A DNA stretch of 64,000 bases, taken from positions 2,421,501 through 2,485,500 of the forward strand of contig NZ_FJUR01000001.1 in assembly GCF_900067135.1 (NCBI RefSeq), given 5' to 3'. The notes under the pieces are model-generated. The model saw nothing but the letters and a program-made list of their open reading frames with translations. It was not told the DNA's origin and did no database searches. Source of the DNA: Rhizobium sp. 9140. GTDB lineage: Bacteria > Pseudomonadota > Alphaproteobacteria > Rhizobiales > Rhizobiaceae. This document shows, piece after piece, positions 11,028-20,002 of the stretch. A program made the translations under genes and the position numbers. Every line of letters begins with the position of its first letter. The first letter of the stretch is position 1.

Positions 11028-12098
11028 TTATTGCGGCAGCTTGTCGTCCACGCCCTCGACGTAGAAGTTGAGGCCAAGCAGAACGCCGTCTTCGGCGGTC
11101 TCGCCCTCCTTCAGCCAGACGCTGCCGTCCTGCTTCTTCAGCGGGCCGGTGAACGGCTTCAATTCACCCGACTCGATCTTTGCCTGCGTCGCTTCCGCCA
11201 TCGCCTTCACGTCGTCAGGCATGTTGGTGTAGGGCGCCATGGTCAGGATGCCGTCTTTCAGGCCGTCCCAGCTCGACGTCGTTGCCCACTTGCCATCGAG
11301 GAAAGCCTGCGTGCGCTTGATGTAGTAGGCGCCCCAGGTGTCCTTGATCGCGGTCAGCTGGGTCTTCGGGCCGGCGGCGATCATGTCCGAGGCCTGGCCA
11401 AAAGCCTTGATGCCGCGTTCTGCCGCAACCTGCATCGGTGCGGTGGTGTCGGTGTGCTGTGTCAGCACGTCGACGCCTTGGTCGATCAACGCCTTGGCCG
11501 CGTCCGCTTCCTTGCCCGGGTCGAACCAGGTATTCGCCCATACGACCTTGATCTTGAAGTCCGGGTTGATCGAACGCGCGCCGATCAGGAACGCGTCGAT
11601 GCCCATGACGACTTCCGGGATCGGGAAGGAGGCGATGTAGCCGGCCACGCCCTTCTCGGAAATCTTGGCAGCGATCTGGCCTTGGATATAGCGGCCTTCG
11701 TAGAAGCGGCTGTTATAGGTTGCGACGTTCGGTGCGGTCTTGTAGCCGGTTGCGTGCTCGTACATCACCTTCGGGAACTTGGCGGCAACCTTTACTGTGG
11801 CGTCCATGAAGCCGAACGACGTCGTATAGATCAGGCCGCAGCCCGAGCGCGACAGGCGTTCGATGGCGCGTTCGGCATCCGGGCCTTCTGGGACGTTTTC
11901 GAGGAACTGCGTCTCGATCTTGTCGCCGAGCGCCTTTTCCAGCTCCTGACGACCGATGTCGTGCGCCTGCGTCCAGCCGCCGTCCGATTTGGAGCCGACA
12001 TAGACGAAGCAGATCTTTGCCTTTTCCTGGGCGCTTGCCGAGGCGGCGAAGCCGATGGCCGCCGTCGTGGCGACGAGAGCGAGGATAAGTTTCTTCAT
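11028..12098 (-). CDS. BMP-family periplasmic substrate-binding protein (nucleoside-type ABC importer)
   Basis: 356 residues. A signal peptide covers residues 1-23 (MKKLILALVATTAAIGFAASASAQ), with cleavage likely after ASA; it is not a lipoprotein. The mature part is a PnrA/BmpA/Med-type binding protein: KICFVYVGSKSDGGWTQAHD, TTSFGFMDATVKVAAKFP, YNSRFYEGRYIQGQIA, GYIASFPIPEVVMGIDAF and VDVLTQHTDTTAPMQ. The family carries purine nucleosides or related compounds. It is the last gene of a four-gene unit (ATPase, permease, permease, binding protein) and starts 45 bases after the second permease. The exact substrate cannot be told from sequence. Confidence 0.93.
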   Translation of the reverse strand: MKKLILALVATTAAIGFAASASAQEKAKICFVYVGSKSDGGWTQAHDIGRQELEKALGDKIETQFLENVPEGPDAERAIERLSRSGCGLIYTTSFGFMDATVKVAAKFPKVMYEHATGYKTAPNVATYNSRFYEGRYIQGQIAAKISEKGVAGYIASFPIPEVVMGIDAFLIGARSINPDFKIKVVWANTWFDPGKEADAAKALIDQGVDVLTQHTDTTAPMQVAAERGIKAFGQASDMIAAGPKTQLTAIKDTWGAYYIKRTQAFLDGKWATTSSWDGLKDGILTMAPYTNMPDDVKAMAEATQAKIESGELKPFTGPLKKQDGSVWLKEGETAEDGVLLGLNFYVEGVDDKLPQ

Positions 12099-12143
12099 TT
12101 TGGACCTCTCATGTTGTCGAATAGATGTCTTTGGCCGATCGGA

Positions 12144-13064
12144 TCAGCGATCCGGCACGAACGGTTTGCCGAGCGAAGCCGGCGTGTTGATCATCGTCAT
12201 TCTGCGGTTCTGCGAGATGAGCACGAGGACGACGATCGTTGCAAGGTACGGCAGCGCTGACAGGAGCTGCGACGGCACATTGAAGCCGTTCCCCTGTGCA
12301 TAAAGCTGGCTAATCGATACGGCGCCGAAGAGATAGCCGCCGGCAACGATGCGCCATGGTCGCCAGGAGGCAAAGACCACCAGCGCGAGCGCGATCCAGC
12401 CACGCCCCGCCGACATGTTCTCCACCCATTGCGGCGTGTAGACGAGCGAAAGTTGCGCGCCGGCAAGCCCGGCACAGGCACCGCCGAACATGACGGCGAG
12501 ATAGCGCGTGCGGATGACGTTGATCCCCAGCGCATGGGCCGACGTATGGCTGTCGCCGACCGAGCGCAGCTTGAGCCCGGCGCGGCTGCGGAACAGGAAC
12601 CAGTGGATGCCGGCAATGAGCGCGATCGACAGGTAGAAGATCAGGTCCTGCTGGAACAGCAGCCGGCCGATGACCGGGATGTCGCTGAGGACGGGAAAGA
12701 CGATCTGTGGCAGCTTGATACCCGACTGTCCCGCATAGGGCTCGCCGATCTGCCCCGAGAGCCCGAGGCCGAGAATGGTCAGCGCCAGCCCGGTCGCAAC
12801 CTGGTTTGCCACCAGCGTCAGCGTCAGGAAGCCGAAGAGCAGGGAAAACAGCATGCCGGACAGAATGCCCGCGAGAATGCCGATATAGGGCGAGCCGGTC
12901 GCCTGTGTCGCGGCGAAGGCGCAGACGGCGCCGATGATCATCATGCCCTCGACGCCGAGGTTGAGCACGCCCGACCGTTCGGTCACCAGTTCGCCAGCCG
13001 CAGCGATAGCCAGCGGCGTCGCTGCGGTGATGACCGTCAAGAGAATGGCTTCGACGATACCCAT
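12144..13064 (-). CDS. ABC importer permease (BPD_transp_2), nucleoside type, second subunit
   Basis: 306 residues, mostly membrane helices (about eight). It begins MGIVEAILLTVITAATPLAIAAAGELVTERSGVLNLGVEGMM. The ERSGVLNLGVEG block is the diagnostic motif of YufQ/NupQ-like permeases of BMP importers. The EAA-like coupling loop AHALGINVIRTRYLAVMFGG lies near 180-200. Its start is one base after the stop of the first permease, so the two are translationally coupled and probably form a heterodimer. Confidence 0.93.
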   Translation of the reverse strand: MGIVEAILLTVITAATPLAIAAAGELVTERSGVLNLGVEGMMIIGAVCAFAATQATGSPYIGILAGILSGMLFSLLFGFLTLTLVANQVATGLALTILGLGLSGQIGEPYAGQSGIKLPQIVFPVLSDIPVIGRLLFQQDLIFYLSIALIAGIHWFLFRSRAGLKLRSVGDSHTSAHALGINVIRTRYLAVMFGGACAGLAGAQLSLVYTPQWVENMSAGRGWIALALVVFASWRPWRIVAGGYLFGAVSISQLYAQGNGFNVPSQLLSALPYLATIVVLVLISQNRRMTMINTPASLGKPFVPDR

Positions 13065-13065
13065 G

Positions 13066-14175
13066 TCAATGCGCTCCTTCCGCTGCCGCGCTTTCTGTCA
13101 CGTGGCCAGCCATCCGGCGCCAGACGATGCGGATGCGGTACTGGATCAGCGTGTCGCAGGAGAGCACGAAGAAGAGCAGCAATCCCTGGAACACGCGCAC
13201 CACCTTGTCCGACAGCCCGAGAGAGATCTGCGCCGCCTCGCCGCCAAGGTATGTCAGGCCGAGAACGAGACCGGCGACGATGATGGCGAGCGGGTTCAAC
13301 CGGCCGAGGAAGGCAACGATGATCGCGGTAAAGCCGTAGCCCGGCGAGATCACCGGCTGGAGCTTGCCGATGGCGCCAGACACCTCGGAGATGCCGGCAA
13401 GCCCGGCAAAAGCGCCCGACAGCAGCATGGAAAACCAGATCATCCGCCGCGAGGAGAAGCCGGCGAACCGACCTGCCCGCTCGGACTGGCCGAGAACGTT
13501 GATTTCGAAGCCCTTGAGCGTGAAGCGCATCATGAACCAGATCGCGAGCGCGGCAAGGATCGCGAAGGCGAAGCCGTAATTGGCGCGGCCGGAGGCCAGC
13601 ATCTCCGGCAGGATCGCTTCGGGCGCGAACTCCCGCGTCACCGGAAAGTTGAAGCCGCCCGGATCGCGCCATGGGCCGCGCACCAGCCAGTCCAGGAACA
13701 GCTGGGCGACATAGACGAGCATCAGGCTCGTCAGGATCTCGTTCGTGTTCATCCGGGCCTTGAGGAAGGCCGGAATGCCGGCATAGAGCGCGCCGCCGAT
13801 CATACCCATGACGAGCATCAGCGGCAGGACGAGCGCCGAATGCCATTCGTGGAAGACGACGGGAACGATGGAGCCCGTCACCGCGCCCATGATGAACTGG
13901 CCCTCCGCGCCGATATTCCAGTTGTTCGACCGGTAGCAGATGGAGAGACCAACCGCGATCAGGATCAGCGGCGCCGCCTTGATTGCCAGTTCGTGCAGTG
14001 ACCAGACTTCCGTCAGCGGCTCGATGAAGAAACTGTAAAGCGCCAGTCCGGGGTCCTTGCCAAGGAACACGAACATGATGGCGCCGGCCACGATGGTCAG
14101 GCAGAGCGCGATGACGGGGGACAGGAAAGCATAGAGAAGAGAGACCTTCGGCCGCTTTTCAAGCTCAATGCGCAT
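13066..14175 (-). CDS. ABC importer permease (BPD_transp_2), nucleoside type, first subunit
   Basis: 369 residues with about nine or ten helices, the YufP/NupP-like partner. Diagnostic blocks are FFIEPLTEVWSLHELAIKAAPLILIAVGLSICYRSNNWNIGAEGQFIMGA (the NIGAEGQ motif), AGIPAFLKARMNTNEILTSLM and LGQSERAGRFAGFSSRR (the coupling helix). Its start lies 11 bases inside the end of the ATPase gene, and it ends one base before the second permease. Confidence 0.94.
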   Translation of the reverse strand: MRIELEKRPKVSLLYAFLSPVIALCLTIVAGAIMFVFLGKDPGLALYSFFIEPLTEVWSLHELAIKAAPLILIAVGLSICYRSNNWNIGAEGQFIMGAVTGSIVPVVFHEWHSALVLPLMLVMGMIGGALYAGIPAFLKARMNTNEILTSLMLVYVAQLFLDWLVRGPWRDPGGFNFPVTREFAPEAILPEMLASGRANYGFAFAILAALAIWFMMRFTLKGFEINVLGQSERAGRFAGFSSRRMIWFSMLLSGAFAGLAGISEVSGAIGKLQPVISPGYGFTAIIVAFLGRLNPLAIIVAGLVLGLTYLGGEAAQISLGLSDKVVRVFQGLLLFFVLSCDTLIQYRIRIVWRRMAGHVTESAAAEGAH

Positions 14176-15763
14176 GGGCCGTCTCTTTCACAGTCGCGGC
14201 AGCGGCCGCTTCGGACGCCGTCGTCCCATGCATGCCACCCATCAGAAGCCCGATCTTTTCACGCGACAGGGAGGCAGCAGGATACATTTCAGAAAGCTTG
14301 CCGTCGTTGATGACGGCGATCTCGGTTGCCACCTCGAAGATCTCGTCGAGATCCTGGCTGATGATCAGCACGGCGGAGCCGGCCTTGGCGAGATCCACCA
14401 GCGCCTGGCGGATACGGCTCGCGGCACCCGCGTCCACACCCCAGGTCGGCTGGTTCACGATCAGAACCGAAGGCTGGCGGTCGAGTTCGCGTCCGACGAT
14501 GAATTTTTGCAGGTTGCCACCCGACAGCGAGCCTGCCGGTGGATCCTCCCCGCTCTTGCGCACGTCCATGGCCTCGGAAATCCGCTTTGCGGCCCGCTTC
14601 ACGGCACCGTTGCGGATGAGACCGAGCGCACCACCACCGATGAAGGCCTTGCGGTCCGAATAGTAGCGCGCCAGCACCAGATTGTCCGACAGCGGCAGAG
14701 CGGAGACGGCGGCATGTCCGTGACGCTCTTCCGGCACGAAGCCGGCACCCAGCGTACGCCGCTGGTTGATGCCCTGTCGGCCGACCGGTTTCTCGCGGAT
14801 CAAGACGGCGTCGTTGTCGGCGGTCGGGTATTCGCCCGAGAGGGCATCGAACAGTTCGCCCTGTCCGTTGCCGGCGACGCCGGCAATCGCCAGCACTTCG
14901 CCGGCATGAACCTTCAGACAGATGTCCTTCAGCGACACGGCGAACGGCGTACGGGCCGCAGCCTGGAGGTGCCGTGCCTCGAGCTGGACCTTGCCCTTGG
15001 CCGACGTACTCGACGCGCTTACATGCGCGACATCGCTGCCCACCATCATGCGGGCGAGAGACGCCGGTGTTTCCTGCCGCGGGTCGCAGGCGCCGGTCAC
15101 CTTGCCATGGCGCAGCACGGTCGCCCGGTCGCAGATGCGCTGTACCTCTTCCAGCCTGTGGCTGATATAAAGAACCGAGCGTCCCTCGGCTCTCAGCTTC
15201 GCCAGCGTTTCGAACAGCCGGTCGGCCTCCTGCGGCGTGAGCACGGAGGTGGGTTCGTCGAGAATAATAAGCTGCGGGTTCTGCAGGAGCGCGCGCACGA
15301 TCTCGATCCTCTGGCGTTCGCCGACCGAGAGGTCCGCGACATGCGCCTTCGGATCGAGCGGCAGGCCATAGCTGACCGACAGGGCGGCGGCTTCTTCCGA
15401 GATCTTGTTGAGCGAAACACCGGGATCCATCGAGAGTGCGATGTTCTCCGCGACCGTCAATGCCTCGAACAGGGAGAAATGCTGGAACACCATACCGATG
15501 CCGAGGCGCCGCGCTGCACCGGGGCTCGCGATGCGCACCGGCTGACCGCGCCATTTGATCTGCCCGCTCGTGGGTCCGAGGACGCCGAAGAGCATTTTGA
15601 CGAGGGTAGACTTACCCGCGCCGTTCTCACCGAGAAGCGCATGGATTTCGCCCGGCCGTATATCGAGATCGATCCCGTTGCAGGCTGCAAATGTCCCAAA
15701 AATTTTCGTCAGCTTGCTGACCGACAGCAGGGTGCTGTCAGCGCTGGGTCCTTCAACCGCCAC
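14165..15763 (-). CDS. ABC importer ATPase with two nucleotide-binding domains (nucleoside type)
   Basis: 532 residues from the GTG at 15763 (VAVEGPSADSTLLSVSKL), chosen because GAGAGGG sits about five bases upstream; a TTG at 15781 would add six residues but has no ribosome site. Domain 1 has a full set: Walker A GENGAGKST, signature LSVGERQR and Walker B LIILDEPTS. Domain 2 is degenerate: Walker A is replaced by GVAGNGQGE and Walker B reads VLIVNQPTWGVD, with Gln where the catalytic Glu should be, while the signature LSGGNLQK is intact. This asymmetry is common in the YufO/RbsA-like group. It heads the operon and overlaps the first permease by 11 bases. Confidence 0.94.
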   Translation of the reverse strand: MAVEGPSADSTLLSVSKLTKIFGTFAACNGIDLDIRPGEIHALLGENGAGKSTLVKMLFGVLGPTSGQIKWRGQPVRIASPGAARRLGIGMVFQHFSLFEALTVAENIALSMDPGVSLNKISEEAAALSVSYGLPLDPKAHVADLSVGERQRIEIVRALLQNPQLIILDEPTSVLTPQEADRLFETLAKLRAEGRSVLYISHRLEEVQRICDRATVLRHGKVTGACDPRQETPASLARMMVGSDVAHVSASSTSAKGKVQLEARHLQAAARTPFAVSLKDICLKVHAGEVLAIAGVAGNGQGELFDALSGEYPTADNDAVLIREKPVGRQGINQRRTLGAGFVPEERHGHAAVSALPLSDNLVLARYYSDRKAFIGGGALGLIRNGAVKRAAKRISEAMDVRKSGEDPPAGSLSGGNLQKFIVGRELDRQPSVLIVNQPTWGVDAGAASRIRQALVDLAKAGSAVLIISQDLDEIFEVATEIAVINDGKLSEMYPAASLSREKIGLLMGGMHGTTASEAAAAATVKETAHAH

Positions 15764-15813
15764 GCCATCCCTCTCTTTCAAGCCGCAGATGCCCGGGCGC
15801 CGTTTTCGGCTTC

Positions 15814-16788
15814 TCAGGGAATCAGCAAAGTTGTTCCGCTCGTCTTTCTGGCTTCCAGATCCGCATGAGCCTGGCTGGCATTATCAAGCGCATAGGTCTG
15901 GTTGATATTGATACGCACTTTATGGCTCCGCACAACATCAAACAACGCGTTTGCACACGCCTCAAGCTCCGGCCGTGTCGAGGTGTATGTGTAGAGCGTC
16001 GGACGCGTGGCGAACAGCGATCCCTTCTGGGATAGTACGCCGATATTAAAGGCCTCCACGGCTCCGGACGAGTTGCCGAAGCTGACCCACAGCCCCCGCG
16101 GCTTCAGGCAGTCGAGCGAGGCGGGATACGTATCCTTGCCGACGGAATCGTACACCACATCGACGCCCTTGCCTTTGGTGATGTCCTTTACCCGCGCGAC
16201 GAAATCCTCCGAGCGGTAGTCGATGACGTGGTCGTAGCCATGCTCCAGCGCCATCGCGATCTTCTCGGGTGATCCTGCCGTCCCAATCACCGTGGCGCCC
16301 AGCGCCTTGGCCCATTGCCCGGCAATCTGCCCGACACCGCCGGCAGCCGCATGGAACAGGAGAACCGTGTCGGGACCGACGGCAAAGGTCTGGTTGAGCA
16401 GGTACTGCGCGGTCATGCCCTTCAGCATCATCGCGGCGGCCGTTTCCAGTGGAATGTCGTCGGGCACCTTGATCAGCTGCTGCTCGTCGATGTTGCGCTC
16501 GCTGGCATAGGCCCCGTCCGCGCCGGCATAGGCGACCCTGTCGCCCGGTGAGAACAATGTCACGCCATCGCCGACCGCGGTCACGATGCCGGCACCCTCC
16601 TTGCCCGGAATGAAGGGCAGGCTCGCCGCCTTGTAGAGACCTGTCCGGAAATAGACGTCGATAAAGTTGACGCCGATCGCCTCCTGGCGGATCTGCACCT
16701 CGCCACGCGACGGCGGCGGAACGGTCACGCCCTCGATCTTCAGGACGTCGGGGCCACCCAGCTCCCGGATCATGATTGCTCTTGCCAT
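15814..16788 (-). CDS. NADPH:quinone oxidoreductase, medium-chain dehydrogenase/reductase family
   Basis: 324 residues from the ATG at 16788 (MARAIMIRELGGPDVLKIE). It has a GroES-like N-terminal domain with VNFIDVYFRTGLYK and PGKEGAGIVTAVGDGV, no zinc-ligand cysteines, and a Rossmann domain with the nucleotide loop HAAAGGVGQIAGQWAKALGA near 150. This is the QorA type: one- or two-electron reduction of quinones with NADPH in the cytoplasm. The reading frame stays open for about 1 kb upstream over pcs, but that is only frame openness. It follows pcs by 11 bases and is probably cotranscribed. Confidence 0.93.
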   Translation of the reverse strand: MARAIMIRELGGPDVLKIEGVTVPPPSRGEVQIRQEAIGVNFIDVYFRTGLYKAASLPFIPGKEGAGIVTAVGDGVTLFSPGDRVAYAGADGAYASERNIDEQQLIKVPDDIPLETAAAMMLKGMTAQYLLNQTFAVGPDTVLLFHAAAGGVGQIAGQWAKALGATVIGTAGSPEKIAMALEHGYDHVIDYRSEDFVARVKDITKGKGVDVVYDSVGKDTYPASLDCLKPRGLWVSFGNSSGAVEAFNIGVLSQKGSLFATRPTLYTYTSTRPELEACANALFDVVRSHKVRININQTYALDNASQAHADLEARKTSGTTLLIP

Positions 16789-16799
16789 GGCCTGTTCCT

Positions 16800-17537
16800 T
16801 TATTCGCGTCCGAGATTGGGGAAGATCTGCAGAATGAACCCGATGACGTAGAGATAGACGCCGGTGCCGACGACGCCCCAGACCACCCAGGCCGGGGTCT
16901 CGAAATGCATCAGCAGCGCATAGGCGCTGAGGACCGACCAAGCGGTGAAGACCGCGAGGTTGAGCGGCCGCAACCGCCGCACGCGCACCGGATGGAGAAA
17001 GCTGATCGGCATGAAGGTGAGAAGCACCGAGACGAAAACGACGATGGACGCCGCAAGCTCGCTCGCCTGCACGACGAAGAGCGTGAACACCACCATGTTC
17101 CAGACGACCGGGAAGCCTGAAAAGAAGTATTCGTCGGTCTTCATGCCCATATCGGCATAATAGATGGCGCTGGACATAACGATGGCGCCTGCCGCGACGA
17201 ACGACCAGGGCTCGCCGATCATGCCGCTCTGGTAGAGCGCAAAAGCCGGCAGCAGCACATAGGTCACATAGTCGATGACGTTGTCGAGCGTATCGCCCGA
17301 CCAGTTGGGCAGCACCTCCTTGACACGGACCTTGCGCGCGATCGGCCCGTCGATGCCATCGACGGCGAGCGCCAGACCCAACCACCAGAACATATCCACG
17401 AAGCGATGTTCCGCTGCGGCCACGACGCCGAGGAACGCGAGAAACGATCCGGAAGCCGTGAGAACATGAACCGAGAAGGCCCGGATCTCGGCGTAGGGAA
17501 CCGGCTTGTAATTGAAGAACTTCATCGGCAGACGCAT
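16800..17537 (-). CDS. pcs: Phosphatidylcholine synthase
   Basis: Condenses CDP-diacylglycerol with choline to phosphatidylcholine in the inner membrane, the one-step route characteristic of rhizobia, agrobacteria and brucellae. 245 residues, about eight helices. The CDP-alcohol phosphotransferase motif is clear near residues 60-92: DGIDGPIARK, twelve residues, then GDTLDNVIDY, giving DGx2AR-x12-Gx3Dx3D, the spacing typical of Pcs. Known rhizobial Pcs proteins start MKFFNY, which corresponds to the ATG at 17525; the ATG at 17537 adds MRLP. Neither has a strong ribosome site, so the start is uncertain by four codons. Confidence 0.96.
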   Translation of the reverse strand: MRLPMKFFNYKPVPYAEIRAFSVHVLTASGSFLAFLGVVAAAEHRFVDMFWWLGLALAVDGIDGPIARKVRVKEVLPNWSGDTLDNVIDYVTYVLLPAFALYQSGMIGEPWSFVAAGAIVMSSAIYYADMGMKTDEYFFSGFPVVWNMVVFTLFVVQASELAASIVVFVSVLLTFMPISFLHPVRVRRLRPLNLAVFTAWSVLSAYALLMHFETPAWVVWGVVGTGVYLYVIGFILQIFPNLGRE

Positions 17538-17812
17538 CCTGTGCTGACGCTTCGCGTAAATCCGGTGCGCGACCCGGATATTGCCAGGTCATGCCGCACC
17601 GCCTCCTCCGCCGCGACAGTGTCGCTGCCGGCATGTCCGTAATATGCATCGTTTGCCCTGCCCTGCCAGCAAAAACAAGCGATTGCCGTCCTCGGTATGT
17701 AATCCGCTGTGGACTTACGCACCACGTGCGGCAACGGCGACCATTCCAAAAAGACGCGGTCGGCGCTAGATATGGGCTCAGACGGCCCGAGGCGAAGGAA
17801 GAGAACCGAATC

Positions 17813-19015
17813 ATGGATCACACCGATATCGCCGTCATCGGCGCTGGCCTCGCAGGCGCACTCGCCGCCCTTGCTTTGTCCCGTGACGGGCGCACCGTCG
17901 CGCTCATTGCGCCGACCGCCCCGCATGACCGTCGCACGACGGCCCTGATGGACGAGGCGATCGGCTTTCTGAGGAGGCTCGACCTCGGAGAAGAGGTCAG
18001 CGCGCTCGGCGCGCCGCTGGCCACGTTGCGCATCATCGACGGGACGAACCGCCTTCTGCGCGCGCCGGTTGTTACCTTCCGGGCGGCTGAAATCGGCCTC
18101 GACGCCTTCGGCTACAATCTCCCGAACGCACCGTTCCTCGATGTGCTGAACCGCCGCATCGAGAGCGCACCATCCATCACTCGCATCGACTCAAGACTGG
18201 AACGTCTCGAGGAGACCGCAACTGGCTGCACTCTGACGATGGCCGACGGCCGTTCGCTGACGGCGTCGTTGGTGATCGGCGCGGACGGAAGACGCTCGCT
18301 CGTTCGCGAGGCGCGCCGTATCGAGACGCGCAACTGGAGCTATCCGCAGACGGCGGTCGTGCTGAATTTCGCCCATGAGCGTCCGCATGAAAACATCTCG
18401 ACGGAGTTTCACACACGTCAGGGTCCGTTCACGCAGGTTCCGCTTCCCGGCAACCGCTCCAGCCTCGTCTGGGTGATGACGCCCGATGCCGCAGCGGAAG
18501 TGTTGATGCGGGAGAGGGCCGCACTGTCGAGCGCGGTGGAGCAGCGGATGCAGTCCATGCTTGGCAAGGTCACGGTCGACACCGAACCTCAAGCCTTCCC
18601 GCTCTCCGGCATGGCCGCCACACGCTTCGGCAAGGGCCGCGTGATCCTCGTGGGCGAGGCCGCCCATGCCTTCCCGCCCATTGGCGCACAGGGCCTGAAC
18701 CTCAGTCTTCGCGACGTCATGACGCTGGTCGCCATGCTCGCCGAGCTGCCGGTCATCCCGGCGGATCTTGGCGACCGCTACGATCGGCGCAGGCGCGCCG
18801 ATATTCTCAGTCGTACCGTCAGCGTGGACCTGCTCAACCGCTCTTTGCTCACCGGCTTTCTGCCGGTACAGATGCTGCGGACAGGCGGGCTGCAGGCGCT
18901 GTCATCGGCTGGCGCCCTGCGCAGCCTCGTCATGCAGGAAGGCCTGCGGCCGGGCAGCGCGATCCGGTCCATGCTGGGGGACTTACGGGAAAAGATCGGC
19001 CGGCACTCCGCCTGA
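17813..19015 (+). CDS. UbiH-type FAD-dependent monooxygenase, likely ubiquinone-ring hydroxylase
   Basis: 400 residues from the ATG at 17813 after GAAGGAAGAG. It has the FAD-binding Rossmann loop IAVIGAGLAGALAAL at the N-terminus, the DG motif VIGADGRRSLVREA near 155 and the second FAD motif ILVGEAAHAFPPIGAQGLNLSLRD near 285. These define the UbiH/UbiF/VisC group. Rhizobial genomes carry several members (UbiH-, UbiL- and UbiM-like) that hydroxylate different ring positions, and I cannot say which this is. It is divergent from pcs, and its last 33 bases overlap the AEC carrier on the other strand. Confidence 0.9.
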   Translation: MDHTDIAVIGAGLAGALAALALSRDGRTVALIAPTAPHDRRTTALMDEAIGFLRRLDLGEEVSALGAPLATLRIIDGTNRLLRAPVVTFRAAEIGLDAFGYNLPNAPFLDVLNRRIESAPSITRIDSRLERLEETATGCTLTMADGRSLTASLVIGADGRRSLVREARRIETRNWSYPQTAVVLNFAHERPHENISTEFHTRQGPFTQVPLPGNRSSLVWVMTPDAAAEVLMRERAALSSAVEQRMQSMLGKVTVDTEPQAFPLSGMAATRFGKGRVILVGEAAHAFPPIGAQGLNLSLRDVMTLVAMLAELPVIPADLGDRYDRRRRADILSRTVSVDLLNRSLLTGFLPVQMLRTGGLQALSSAGALRSLVMQEGLRPGSAIRSMLGDLREKIGRHSA

Positions 19016-19972
19016 TCCGATCAGATAGAGAAGACCCGTGACGCTGAGCATGGACAGCGCTGTCGTGATGAGGATGGTCGCGGAGGCCCGCTCCTGCCAG
19101 ACGCCGTATTGCTCGGCAATGACGAACACGTTCGTCGCCGTCGGCAGCGCCGCGAGCAGTACGGCCGCCTGCACCCAGATCGGCTCGAAATTCCCGGCAG
19201 CGCTCAGCACGAGGTACATGACGGCCGGGTGCAGCAGCAGCTTGGCTGGAACGATATAGGTCAGCTCCACCGGTGCCCGCTTCAATGGCCGAAGCCCGAG
19301 CGTCACGCCCATCGCAAACAGCGCACAAGGCGCGGCTGTGGGCGCCAGCGCCTCGATCAGCCGGCGGATCGCGAGTGGCGGCTGCACCTGAAACGCGGCC
19401 GCGGCGACCCCGATTGTCGTCGCGAGAATGAAGGGATGCAGCAGGATCTTTCGCAGGACGGACAGAGCGAGCCTCGCCGGATTCTGCTTCTCGCTTCCCG
19501 CAATCGCCATCAGCGCTGGCGCCATGATGAAGTGCGCGACGTTCTCGACGGAGAAGATCAGTGCGACCGGCACGGCCGCGCGGTCCCCGAGTGCAAGCAG
19601 CGCAAGCCCCGGCCCCATATAGCCGATATTGCCATAGGCGGCCGCCAGCCCCTGCACCGTCGCTTCCGCGAGAGGCGCACGGCGAAACCAGAGGGCCACC
19701 ACGAAGATGAGAGTGAAGACGGAATAGGTCGCGGCGACATCGGCGAGGATAAAATCGAACCGGGTCAGTTCGTGTATCGGCGTGCGGGAAATGAGGGTGA
19801 AGAACAGCGACGGCAGCGCGAGATAGAGAATGTAGACGTTGAGCCAGCTCATGCCTTCGAGGCCGGGCCTCGCCGGACCCGCTCCGTCTCGTCGGCCCAA
19901 CAGGTGCGCCGCTCCATAACCGAGAAGGATGAGGCCGAAGAACGGTGCCACGAGGCTGAAAATATTGGTCAT
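18983..19972 (-). CDS. AEC-family (auxin efflux carrier-like) transporter
   Basis: 329 residues with about ten membrane helices in two halves. Typical blocks are VAPFFGLILLGYGAAHL, WLNVYILYLALPSLFF (the first helix breaker region), GLAAAYGNIGYMGPGL (second half-gate, YGNIGYMG) and LAALPTATNVFVIAEQYG near 275-290. Bacterial members move malonate, malate or other carboxylates; a plant-hormone role is not implied. The 3' end overlaps the convergent UbiH-type gene by 33 bases. It lies 30 bases downstream of ccdA on the same strand and may be cotranscribed. Confidence 0.9.
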   Translation of the reverse strand: MTNIFSLVAPFFGLILLGYGAAHLLGRRDGAGPARPGLEGMSWLNVYILYLALPSLFFTLISRTPIHELTRFDFILADVAATYSVFTLIFVVALWFRRAPLAEATVQGLAAAYGNIGYMGPGLALLALGDRAAVPVALIFSVENVAHFIMAPALMAIAGSEKQNPARLALSVLRKILLHPFILATTIGVAAAAFQVQPPLAIRRLIEALAPTAAPCALFAMGVTLGLRPLKRAPVELTYIVPAKLLLHPAVMYLVLSAAGNFEPIWVQAAVLLAALPTATNVFVIAEQYGVWQERASATILITTALSMLSVTGLLYLIGSGGVPADLFP

Positions 19973-20002
19973 GTCGTGATCCCGCAGGCGGCGCCCGTCT
20001 GT

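Noticed and set aside
16789..17814. N-terminal extension of the quinone oxidoreductase frame
   Set aside because: It overlaps pcs, which is certain; the family start is MARAIM at 16788.
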